This document shows, piece after piece, positions 10,647 to 22,000 of a stretch of DNA of 64,000 nucleotides (position 1 is its first letter; each line of letters begins with the position of its first letter). The notes below the pieces were generated by a model that saw nothing but the letters and a program-made list of their open reading frames with translations, had not been told where the DNA came from and did not search any database. The position numbers and the translations under genes are program-made. The stretch comes from Monocercomonoides exilis (Eukaryota; Preaxostyla; Oxymonadida; Polymastigidae). The DNA is taken from the NCBI GenBank assembly GCA_001643675.2, contig LSRY02000017.1, positions 186,001-250,000 on the forward strand. The letters run 5' to 3'.

Positions 10647-12710
10647 TTATTTGCTTTGAGCAACAGATTTTTCTATTTGAGACGCATTTCCTTGAGATTG
10701 CAATGAAGAAGAAGAAGAAGATGGCAGATGAGGCTTGCTAGTAAAAGGGCTTCGAGGGAAAGAAATTTCGCTCTGTTGTGGATGAGAAAGAGACAGCGAG
10801 AGAGAAGAAGAAGAAGAAGAAGAAGAAGTGGATGGGTTGGACGGGTGAGGATGAGTGAGCCTGCGGTGTGGAGTGAATGAAGGTGATTGGAACTGAATGA
10901 GAGAGGAAGAGGTGGGAGAGGCAGAAGGAGAAGGAGAAGGAGAAGGGGCAAAGGAGGAGGAAGAGGAGGAGGAGGAGGAGGAAGAAGAAGATGATGATGA
11001 AGAGGAGTTTGGAGTAGAAATAGTGAGAGAAGAGAAAGAATTCGGTGTTTGAGAGGTAGGAGTCATTTGAGAAATTGGTGAGCGAAGTTGAGAAGGAGGG
11101 GAGAAGGCACCGCCTGATGAAAGGAAAGAAGGCGAAGAAGAAGTTGAGGAAGAAGAAGAGGAGGAAGAAGAAAAAGTTGATAGGGAAGTTGCAGGCTTAG
11201 TGGCAGCAAGAGGCAAAGCAAAAGAAGAAGACAAAGGTGTTGAAAAGGGAGAAAGTGCATTAAAATGAGAAGGATGAGAATAAGCAGCAGCAGAAGCAGC
11301 AACAGAAGAGGAGGAAGAGGAAGAGAAAGAAGAAGAGCCCGATCCAAACGATGAAGCAGGCGAGGCAGGAGTTTTCTGAGCAGCAGGTGAGAGACGAAGC
11401 TGATACATGTCAAAAGCAGAGGATCCAAGTGAAAAAGATGGTGTGTCAAATTCTGACAGGGCGTCGAAATCCGACTGAGTGAGAGAGGCCTGAGGAGACA
11501 TGGGAGTGGAAGGCACAAGGGAGATGGTGGCTGAGGAAGAAGTAGAAGCAGAAGAAGTAGAAGTGGAAGTGGAAGAAGAAGAAGAAGTAGAGGAGGATGT
11601 GTAAAGTGAAGCCGAAGAGGACATTGTTGGGTTGTCACCATATCCAAACAGTGAAGGTATGTCGCTAAAGGGGAAAAGTGACATCCCTTCTGTTCCGGTG
11701 AGCACATCATCAGCTGGCGGTGGAGAGAGCACCAGACGTGAGGGAGAAAGATCAGGCTGCTGAGGAATGGGGAGGATGAATGAGGAATGCGGAGACAGAG
11801 CAGACAGAGCAGACAGCTGGCGAGAGAGAGTGGACGAGGGCGGGCGTGTGATGGAAGACAAAGGAGGAGAGCGTATGTGGCTCGAATGGGCAAAGGGCAC
11901 CATGGAGGAGTATGTGGAAGAGAGCGACACAGAAGACGTGTCTGTCATCAGAGACTCGTTCTCTTCGACCGACGTGCCAAACGGCACATCCTCCAAATGC
12001 GACATGTGCCGTCTCGAACGCCTGCTCCTGCGTGTCGAGGCGCTGTATGTTGCTTCGGCTGCTGAATACACACTCTTCTCTTCTGTGCTTTGCCCTGCGT
12101 ATGTCAATAACCGTGAGCCTTGGGACAGCTGGATGTCTTCTGTGATGTCAGGCATAGCCAGCGACGATGCTGCAGACGAATATGCAAATGCTTCTTCTTT
12201 CTTCTCCGCATTGGCTTTCGCCTTTGCTTTTGCTTTTGATTTTGACATTGACTTGCTTTTTGAATTGAACGAATAATTCGTTTTCTTCTGTTTTCCTTCT
12301 GTTTCTATGTCTGCTGTGTCTGCAGTGCATGTGGTGGTGTTGTCTGTGTAGGAACGTGCAATTAGAGATGGAGTAATACCAGTCACATTGGTAACATCCT
12401 CAGAAAGCAACGAATGCGTCATTCCTATTCCATCTTCAGAAAGCCCTTCCATTGTGTCTTCATCCTCATCCTCGTCATCCTCCTCGTCATCTTCTCCATC
12501 ATCATCATCTTCTTCTCCATCTCCGCCTTCTTCGTCTTCTTCCCCATCCTCATCTCCAAGTTCTGAGAATTCTCCATCTCCTTCGCTTCCATTCCCTTCA
12601 AATATGCGATCATTTTTTGCAGTGTACACATCAGCTTCATCTTCTTCCTCATTCTCTTTGTTATTTTCACCTTCTCCATCTCCTTCATCATCTTCTTCGT
12701 TTCCATCATT

Positions 12711-12752
<42 letters not shown>

Positions 12753-15700
12753 GTCGTCGTCGTCGTCATCATCATCATCCTCTTCTGCATTTTCGTGTTC
12801 TTCATCATCATCCTCATCTGAATCCTCTTCAAGTGTTTCAAGTTTATTGTTCTCATCTTCATCTTCATCATCTTCGTCGTCGTCATCATCACCATTATCA
12901 CCATCATCGCCATCTTCTTTGTCTTCTTCTGTTTCCTTTGCAGTCTCATCTGCATTTTCAGAATTCAAATTCTCATCATCATCATCATCGTCGTCGTCAT
13001 CATCCTCCTCATCGTCTTCATCTTCGTCTTCGTCTTCTTCCCCATCCTCTTTTTCGTCTTCCTCCTTTTCATCCTCTTCCACGTCTTCACCTTCAGCATC
13101 TTCACCTTCATTTTCCTCATTATCATCCTCATCTTCATCTTCGTCCTCTTCTTCTTCCTCGTCTTCATCTTCGTCAATTTCTATTTTCGAGTGTCTGTTC
13201 CTTCTTCTCATCCTCCTCTTCCTCTCAAATATCTCTTCTGTCACATTCTTTTTCTTCCCTCTCTTCAGCAGCCTCAGCGCATGCATTTCTGGAAGCACCT
13301 GCTCTGAACAGTATGTCAAATGCGTGTGTTCTGACGAGTTGCTCATCGACGTGTTTGTATCATTTGCTTTACGGTGTTTGTGCAGCTCCATCGACCGTCT
13401 CATCTCGTGATGCGAAGAAGAAGAGCGCTTGTGCGACGAATGGGAAGAATGTGACGAAGGCATCGGCGGTGGCACATCGTCAAGAGGAGTAGGAGATTTG
13501 AACAGACGAGGAGGCGAATGGAAGAAGCGCTTCTGCGACGAAGTCTGCGAAGAAGGAGAGTATGTGCCCAGGAGAACCGGTGGTGCATCAGTTGCGGAGG
13601 AGGAAAGAGGCGCAGACAGAGCTGATGAAAGAGAAGAGGAGGAAGTTGTGGAGATGACAGCAGACGAAGTGACAGCAGCTGGCAAGTCTGATGAGGTAGT
13701 TGGGGCTGCAACAGCAGTAGATTGCTGGAGGCTTCCTGGCTGAGCCAAATGAGACGGGCGGGAAGGAGAGCTTGCCTGCGTGAGTGACTGCTGCGATGTG
13801 GCTGAGGAAGTGCGAGTGTGGAGAGAGTTCGTGTTCTGAGAGGAAGACAATGATTGAGATTGAGATTGAGATTGAGATTGAGACTGAGACTGAGATGAAG
13901 ACTGAGGTTGTCTGGTGAGTGCAGGGCCAGGCGAGGTGGATGTAGACATCTGCTGGATTGGCTGAGAGAAGGAAAGAAGAGCAGAGAAAGAGGAGGTAGC
14001 GAGAGATGTTGGAGAAGTCAGAGAGGCCAAGGAAGAAGAAGCAGAGGAAGATAAAGGTGGAAGGGAAGAAGACGACGACGACGAAGAAGAAGATGATGAT
14101 ACAATGGATGCAGTTGAAGAGCCACCAAGCACAATCGTTGGAGCCAACAGCGATGCAGATACAGAAGACGATGTGTCATCAAAGTACGAGCGAAGCGTGG
14201 CTGACGCAAAAGTGGTGGAAAATGGAGTGTTTGAGGTGCTAATTTCAGAGCGGTGTGCTGTTGATGAGTGTGCGCGTGCTGTCGATGTGGTCGTTTGAGT
14301 GATGGCAGGTGCAGGGAAGATGGGGGCAGTGGCTGAGACAGAGGCAAAGGCAGGCACTGTTAATGTGGGAGAAGTAGTAGTAGAAGAAGAAGAAGTAGAA
14401 GAGGAGGAGGAGGAAGAAGAAGATGCTGAATTTCCAAGTGTCTTTTGTGCAGATTGAGTTGCAAGTGTAAGAAGAGTTGACCCTTTCGTCTTGTCTGTCG
14501 ACATCACACTGAATGCAGAGTTCGCAGACTGCAACTGGATGTCTTCTCCTCCTTTTCGTGTTGGCGTGATCGAAGGTTCATTCACCGTTTGTATTGTTAT
14601 GCGTGTGGGGGTGGTGGGCACAGGAATTAGTGTCTTGTTGGATTGCCTGGGCGACTGCAGCTGAGCATTTGAAGCAGAAGATGTCTGAGAGGAAGAAAGC
14701 TTGCTGGGAAATAGCATTGATTGGTCTGTTGAATTGGAGGATTTGTATCTGGAAGGAGAAGTGAAAGGAACAGATGGAATGGAGGAGGAAGAGAGAGAAA
14801 GAGGAGGAGAAGAGGAAGATGATGATAGGGAAGAAGACGAGGAAGAAGTAGACAAAGTGGCAGATGAACTGGGCGGAGACACCAAAGACACAAAAGGAGG
14901 CGGAGAAAGAAGAGAATTGGCCATTGTATCGTCTGCAGAATTCTGGGGAAGTGAAAGCGGAACCAGCGATTGAGTGAAAGAGCGGGGTGTTTGAAGGCGT
15001 GGAGAGCCATCTGACTGCGAAAGCTGCTGATGCTGTTGATTTTGGTCAAGTTGCTGGGTATTCATAAGATTTCCATTTGAGTTCTCTTTCAAATTCAATT
15101 GCTTCATTTGAACACTTTCAATAGATGAATTGTTGGTCTTTGAAGAAATATGAGAATCTTTCATGGTTTGATTGTTTTTTCTGTCTTCTGCTTGCATGCT
15201 ATCAATTTTAGTGTTTGATTTAAGCATTCCATTTCCATCTTCTTTCACCGAAGCATTAAAAGAACGTGACAAGTCCAATGAATTGTTGCTTTGTGGTGTT
15301 ACTTGCCCCAAATGAGACTGTTGAAGCAGCTGTGACTGCTGCCTCCTTCGAAGATTGTTGGAATACACATCAATCGTTTTGATGGCCGATGAAGGGAACG
15401 GAGAAGAAGAAGAAATAGAAGAAGAAGATGTCGAAGATATTGATGATGTTGATGATGTTGTATTAGTTGTATTAACAGAAGAAGAAGAAGATGATGATGA
15501 TGAGTCCTCAGAAGGCAAAGAAGGATGCGTCAATTGTGGATACACTTCTGGCTGTGGAAGCTGATAAGGATTGCTTCCTTTGCTTTGTTGACTGCTATTT
15601 TTGAAATTACTCTGCTTTCTTGTTGGCGATAAAAGAGACGAAGCAGAAGCAGAAACTGAAGAGGAAGAGGAAGAGGAAGAATTAGAATTATTTGAAGCAT

Positions 15701-18700
15701 TCCCAATAGAACTTGAATTCTGAGCTGTTGGCAGAGTTTTCCCCGTCTGCACAACCAGCCTCACGCCATCGAATGTCTGCTGTGTCTGTGTCTGAACTGG
15801 CTTTTTCTCAGATGTGCTGAATGAAGCAGAGGCAGAAGAGAAGCGGTTGACTGACGCAGACGAAGATAGCACATTTGAATTCCAGCGAGTCGGCACAGAA
15901 GACGGCTGCAAAGGGACTTGTGGCAGAGAAGAAGGGTCGATTGGGGAGATGTACTGCATCGGCTTCAATGGAGGATAAGGAAGAGTTTGAGTCTTGTGCA
16001 GCACGTCAGCACGGGTGGAGGCAGAGGGGGAGGAGAAGTGGGATGCTGAAGAGGAAGAGGAAGAGGAAGAGGAAGATACTGATAAAGATTGAGAGGATGA
16101 TTGAGATGCTGCTGATGAATGAACAGGGCTGATTGATCGCAGAGAAGGTGAACTGGCCAATGAATGGAACCTCTTCTGCTGCGTCTGATTCATTTGGCAT
16201 TCGAAACTTCCGTCGTGCTGCATCCTCTGCGAATTGCCCATTTCGCTGCTTTTTCTCTCCTTTTCATTCATCTCGTCTCCTCTTCTGCCTTCAGTTGGGT
16301 CTGGCAGCAGACCTGCGCCTTTCAACTGTTGTTGTTGTTGCTGCTGTTGTTGTGAATGAGTCTGCCAGTTGTCGCTGCAAATGCTGTTTGGTGTGCAATC
16401 AGATGGAAGAGGTGGTGTAGGGACAGTCGCATAAGACACCACACCTGATGCTACCATCGTCACGGGAGTGGGCGGAGACAATGAAGAAGAAGAAGAAGAT
16501 GATGATGATGATGAAGACGATGAAGACGGGGAAATAGAAGAATTAGAAGAAGATGAAGTGGAAAAGACAAAAGTAGATTTTTTTGGAGAGACGAAAAAAG
16601 GTTGAGTGTTGCTATCGGCATGCCGAATAGAATCAGCAATTTGAACAGAAGGAGAAGACAAAGAAGAAGAAGAAGAAGAAACAGAAACTGAAACAGAAGA
16701 AGACGAAGACGAAGACGACGACGAAGAAGATGATGATGACTGTGGTGGCGGCGATAAAGAAGTAAGCGAAATGCTACATTTGAATTCTTGGACTTGCAGG
16801 CCGGGCGAGTGCTGAGGAAAAGAAGGAGGAATGGCTGCGATCTGTTGAGGAGACATTTCTGGATGAGATGACTGTGTAACAGGCGCTGGTGGAACAGAGG
16901 GAAGTCGAACTGAAGAAGTGAAAGAGGAAGAGGAAGAGGAAGAAGATGAAGGCATTGAAGCATAAGCTTGTGAAGATGATTTGGGCAAAGGATGGTTTTG
17001 AGCCTGAGGCGAAGAAAGCTGATATGACTGGGAAGAAGAGTGAGAAGGCAGCTGAAGCAACGAATAAGGCTGCTGCTGTGTGGAGGTGTGCAGTGAAGTT
17101 GGGATTGGCTGATGTGAAGAAGAGGCTGATGAAGTGGAAGGGACGGATGAAGTGGGGGAATGCTGATATGAAGAAGGCAAATGGGCCAAATTTGGCGAGC
17201 GAGCGGAAGATGCAAAGGAAGGATTAAGCACACGCACAGGTGCAGGGTGTGGCATCATCACTGGTGGAGCATAAGAATTCAGAGGGCGAACAGCGGGAGA
17301 AGAAGATGAAGTTGTAGAAGTGGTAGAAGAAGGAGGGATAGGTGATTGTGAAGGTGTCAAAAGATTGGAAGGGGTTGCTTCATACGAATGAGTATGAGGT
17401 TGTTGCGCTGCATTTGAAAAAGAACGCATTTGAGATGGAAACTGCTGCATCTTCTGTTGAGGAAGGAGATTTGCAGCAGAAGAAGGAATTGAAGGCAAAG
17501 CAGAAGGAAGAGGAGTGAAAGGAGCGTGCTGAGGATGCTGAGCAAACGCTGAGTGAGCCGAAAGCTGGCTGGCTGAGGCAACCTGTTGCAGAGGCGTAAG
17601 CGGCTGGCAGGTTGAATGAGGGGCGTGTGGAGGGAGTGTTGCTGGTAGAACAAGTGGATGCTTCGACACCAAATGCAGCGGGCTCTGGGCAGATACAGCA
17701 GTCAGTGGGGACGAAACAGAGGTGCCGACAACCGGCATGTGGGGCTGTGGCGTGTCTGGCTTTTTTGGGTCACGAGGGAGCGCCCACTCGACACGCAGTA
17801 CTTTTCCTTCCATTTCGTAGCCCTGCAGCTGCTCCATCACAATCACAGCAGCCTCTTTCGTGTGGAAGTGGATGAAGGCATGGCCCAGGGGCTTCTTGGT
17901 TGCCACATCGTTTGGGATGACAATCAGCTTCAGTGCGTGGTGCATTTCCTCAGGAAGCATATTCAGCACGACGCTTCTGATTGAAGCGTTCGTAGCATTC
18001 ACTGGTATTCCCTTCACAAACAAAGTCATCACTTTTTCCAATACTCGCGGATCGGACGCTCTCCTCCTTGCAAACGTCACGTTTATCGTCATTCCTTCAA
18101 TGATCACTCCTGTCAGAAGCCGCATCGCATTGACAGTGACAGAATGAGAGGAATATGAGGCCCATCCAAATCCTCTTGAGTCACCATTAATATCTGTCGC
18201 AAGTACAAAATTTGTTATTGGAATCTAATAAAAAATTATTATAAAAATTCGATTGCAATTGAAAATTTAGTTTAACAAGAAGTGATGAGAATAATTATAA
18301 CGTAATAATAATACTTCAGTTTTTTCTTCAATGATTCTTTTTACAGTGTTTGTATCCAAATGTGTTGGAATATTAGTGATAAAAAGACTATTCTTAGCAT
18401 CTGCATATGTGACATTTACCTGAGATCTGCATCAACGAACATTAAAGTTGAAAAAAGGAAAAATTGAAAAATTCATTTTTTTGAAAAGAATCATGATATA
18501 CGTTTTTCCTGTCAAAGGATCAAAAAAAGCAGGCTGGACCTTACTGTTCAGAGCAGCATATGTCGATTCCATGCTATTGAAGCTGATAAATGCAAAACCT
18601 ACAAAACATGCAAAACAAAATATCTGAATTAATTTTATTTTTTATTATCACACTTCTAACGTTGGGTGTCTTTTTGCTTTTAATAATCGAAGCTTCAACA

Positions 18701-18907
18701 ACATTTCCATAGCAAGAAAATGCTTTTGCTAAATCTCCTTCTGTTATATGCTTTGGAAAATCGCTCTAAAAAGCGATTAATTGGAGAATGATAAATTATA
18801 ATGAAACAAACCACATAAACACCACAGACGCTAGCTCCTGGGTCTATAAACGAGGAAATGCTATGTTGCTGCTTATTCTCCCCTGCATCTTTTGGCAAAA
18901 AGCTCAT
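10647..18907 (-). CDS. hnRNP R/Q-like three-RRM protein, giant Ser-rich tail
   Basis: Five exons (18907-18812, 18765-18654, 18598-18502, 18426-18315, 18224-10647) join in frame to 2,664 residues ending in TAA. Introns are 46, 55, 75 and 90 nt, all GT-AG. RRM1 (about 28-110) has VYVSDFP and RNP1 RSFAFISF, the latter created by splicing. RRM2 (about 114-191) has LFITNIP and SRGFGWASY. RRM3 (206-289) has LFVKGIP and GHAFIHF. Three consecutive RRMs joined by short linkers match the hnRNP R/Q (SYNCRIP) layout, implying nuclear RNA binding. Residues 290-2664 are low complexity: poly-Ser, Gln runs, and an Asp/Glu block of about 250 residues (1818-2067). The first exon gives Met at 18907. The tail is far longer than in known family members, yet stays open over 7.1 kb. 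Confidence 0.85.
12443..13190 (-). repeat. coding Asp/Glu microsatellite block
   Basis: ATC/GTC/TTC triplet runs on the plus strand encode almost uninterrupted Asp and Glu on the minus strand, including an 18-plus Asp run near 12716-12780. Inverse-strand Ser- and His-rich open frames here are shadows. The mixture of GAT and GAC codons suggests selection on the acidic protein rather than pure slippage. Confidence 0.85.
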
Positions 18908-19005
18908 GCAAGGCGCAGCACAGCAAAATAATATTTCTCAAAACAATTATGGTATCCAATTTTGAAAAAAAGTACAATAACTTAATTTTAATTATCTTCA
19001 TTTTT
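18908..19005. promoter_or_regulatory. 98-bp spacer, promoter of the hnRNP-like gene
   Basis: Two same-strand genes are separated by only 98 bp, which must hold the 3' end of the POT1-like gene and the promoter of the hnRNP-like gene. An AATAAA-like A/T stretch is present, but no element can be proven. Confidence 0.35.
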
Positions 19006-22000
19006 TTATATAACAGTTGTAAAATCAATGGAAAAAACATTTTCCTTTTGAATAAGAAAAAAAAGAGCTCTTGGTCTGCTCATAAGATCTATTGTCAAAG
19101 AAGAATTACCTTCATTTTCCATTCCAAGTTTCTTGAGGCATTTACGAATTCTTTGAGATTGCGTAGGGGACTGAAATAAATTACAAGGGTAGCATCCAAA
19201 GAACAAACTGGCTGCCGAAGATGAAAAAGAACAATCTGCTGTATCAATTGATGATAATTGCTTTTCAGAGTTTGTATTTGAAAATGAAATCAAAAGAGGA
19301 TCGTAAAGCTTTAAACTGACGTTCCATTCCCATTCTAACTCTTTTTCTTCGGTTTTTTGATGAGATTTTCGCGAATGTTTGACTCGTTCTGTACTCGGAC
19401 GAAAAGACCATTTACATTTTTGGCAAAAGAATAGAACATTTTCAGTATGTTCTGGTTGAGTTGGAATGTGCTGAGAATCGCTGAGAGACTTTTGGCTTTC
19501 ATTTTCATTGAATATCTGATAATTTGATAAATGGAGAGAAGATGAATGAGAAGAAGAAGATTGAGACCGATAAGAAGAAGAAGATGATGATGAATCTGGA
19601 GAAGGAGGAGAAAAAAAAGTTGAAGTTGAAGCAGAAGCCGATGATAAAGGGGCTGAAAGTGCTTTTCTTCGATTTCTTTTCGCGAAAGTGAAAAGAGAAC
19701 GTTTCCTTTTTGGAGGGGATTGAGTTGAGCTTGAATGTACTGTTTCTGTACCCATTGTGTCTTCTTCCTCATCACTGACATCCTCTTCTTCAGTGCTGCT
19801 TATTTCTTCTTTTTCAAAACTGCTTTTCCCAATACATTCTACTTCCTCCTCGCACAATTTCCAATTGCACAGCTCTGAGCAAAAAGGGCATTTCGGTTGG
19901 CAAAAGAGGAAATACGAAGGAAACGGAAGATTCTTCTCGTTGTCTTCTCTGCTTGAACGAAGTGATCTGTCCGATGGGAAGATTGTCAACACTGATGCTT
20001 TCACAATGAACTTGGGCTGACTTTGAGACGATGTATGTGAAGCTTTTGTTCTTCGAAACTTAGATTTGCTCAGGATGTTTATGACCTGCGATAAAGGAGT
20101 TGTGTGATATGAGAATAATGGTGAAGCAATTTGCCCATGAGAAGTTGGCATCTGTGAAGCTTGATTGTTGCATTTGCGTTGTGATCCAGTTGATTTCGAG
20201 GCGAAGAGTTTTGATGAACTTGAAGATGGCAGGAAAGATGAAGAAGCAATGCCTTGAGATGAAGACGATGGTGTGGAATGAAATGATTGGCTCGCTTCAA
20301 TTGGTTCAACCAATGGCAGCAGAACGCAAGTCACAGGATATAAGCAATAGCGCAAAAGATGGAGATAAACTCGCTGTATTTCTTTGAATCTCAAAATGAA
20401 GTCCAACGAAAAAGGAGAAACGCTCTCAAATTTTCCTTGCTGCTCTCCAAATGTTGTGACAGTGTTGTATTTTCTATGCGTTTCAAACCATTCAGAAAAC
20501 TGACACTGCGTCAGCCATTCAAAAGTGTGTGCCACTAACATTGCCTCAATTTCGGAAGGATTACCTTTTGCTGCAGGTTCCTCGCAAAATATCATTTTTC
20601 TGATACAAGCAGATATTTTCATCCATTTGGCTTGTTCGCTTCGTCGTTTCTCAATCAATGGTAATAGAGGACAATTGACACTTGGCATTTTGCAAGCTGA
20701 TAGAGAAAGGGACAATTCATCATTTGCTTCTGAATCTCTGTTAGATCGCTGTTCGCTTTTAAAAGAACGAAAAGGCGCAGCAGGTTCTGAATCAACCGAG
20801 GCTGAATTAGAAGAAAGGCCGAAGAGGTAATGAGGATGAATGATATACGCAGCAGATCGGGATAGATCGAAAGAAAGCAACAATGGAGGAATCACAAAAG
20901 CAGGTGAGCGATTATCGCTGACGGCTGTTGCAGTGTTTAAATAAGAGTCGGACTTCTGCTGATTAATAGAAGAAGATGATGCAGACAGCGTTTCTGAAGA
21001 AATACTCTCTTTTTCAACAAACGATGAAGTGCGCGCTTGGCTAGACAAATTGTCATAGAAAGGAATTACATCAAAATGAAGCGGAGATTCCTGTAATTTC
21101 TTTTCAATGACTTCAGGAAGAGAAGGCAGAGATGAGATAAAGGCATTTTGATAAATATCCGTTGGCTCAGAGGATTTTTCACTTGATTCAACAAAATCGA
21201 TACAAGGTTCGTTTTTCTTCAGCAATTGCAGCTGAGCATAGCGCAAGCGTAATTGAAGGATTCGTCGTCGAGCCGTAGCAACAACAGCTTTAAATAAATG
21301 TGAACGCGAATTAGTGAGCGAAGAAGAAGAAGAAGAAGAAGAAGAAGAAGAAGAAGAAGAAGAAGAAGAAGAAGAAGAAGAAGAAGAAGAAGAAGAAGAA
21401 GAAGAAGAAGAAGAAGAAGAAGAAGAAGAAGAAGAAGAAGAAGATTGCAATTTCTGCGAGACATGATGATTAGAGTAATACGAAGAATGCGCAAAACTTG
21501 CTTTGAGTTTTATCAATCTCAAGCAAGTTCCTTCAGTTATCATTCTATTTAATGAATTTGAAAAATCAGAAAACAACCCAGTGCTTGAAGAAGCCGAAGC
21601 CGAAGCCGAAGCCGAAGCCGAAGCCGAAGCCGAAGCCGAAGCCGAAGCCGAAGCCGAAGCCGAAGCCGAAGCCGAAGCCGAAGCCGAAGCCGAAGCCGAA
21701 GCCGAAGAAGAAGAAGAAGAAGAAGAAGAAGAAGAAGAAGAAGAAGAAGAAGAAGAAGAAGAATCTGCGGAGGAGTTAAAATCTGAGCAATCTGAAGGAA
21801 ATTCAACGATAGCCAGTTCGTGCCCAAAAGGTGAGAAGGGATCAAATAGAGCTACAAATGGGAGAGAGATTACAAGAACAACGCCAACCACGTCGATTTG
21901 CGGGAATGAAGGCTCTATGGAATGATAATGAAGAGAGTAGGTGATTGAACCTTCGTTCACTTTTGTAGTTTTTCTTTCTCCAGATTCGTTCGATTCAACT

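Noticed and set aside
12388-13492. Two plus-strand open frames of about 340 codons, Ser-rich and His/Leu-rich
   Set aside because: They are antisense shadows of the Asp/Glu tract of the minus-strand hnRNP-like gene. The triplet repeat keeps all frames open.
21586-21763. Regular repeat resembling an array
   Set aside because: The units are 3 and 6 nt with no spacers and lie in a coding exon, so it is a microsatellite and not a CRISPR array.
21503-21925. Plus-strand (Glu-Ala)n/(Lys-Pro)n frames
   Set aside because: Shadows of the CCGAAG and GAA microsatellites inside the POT1-like gene.
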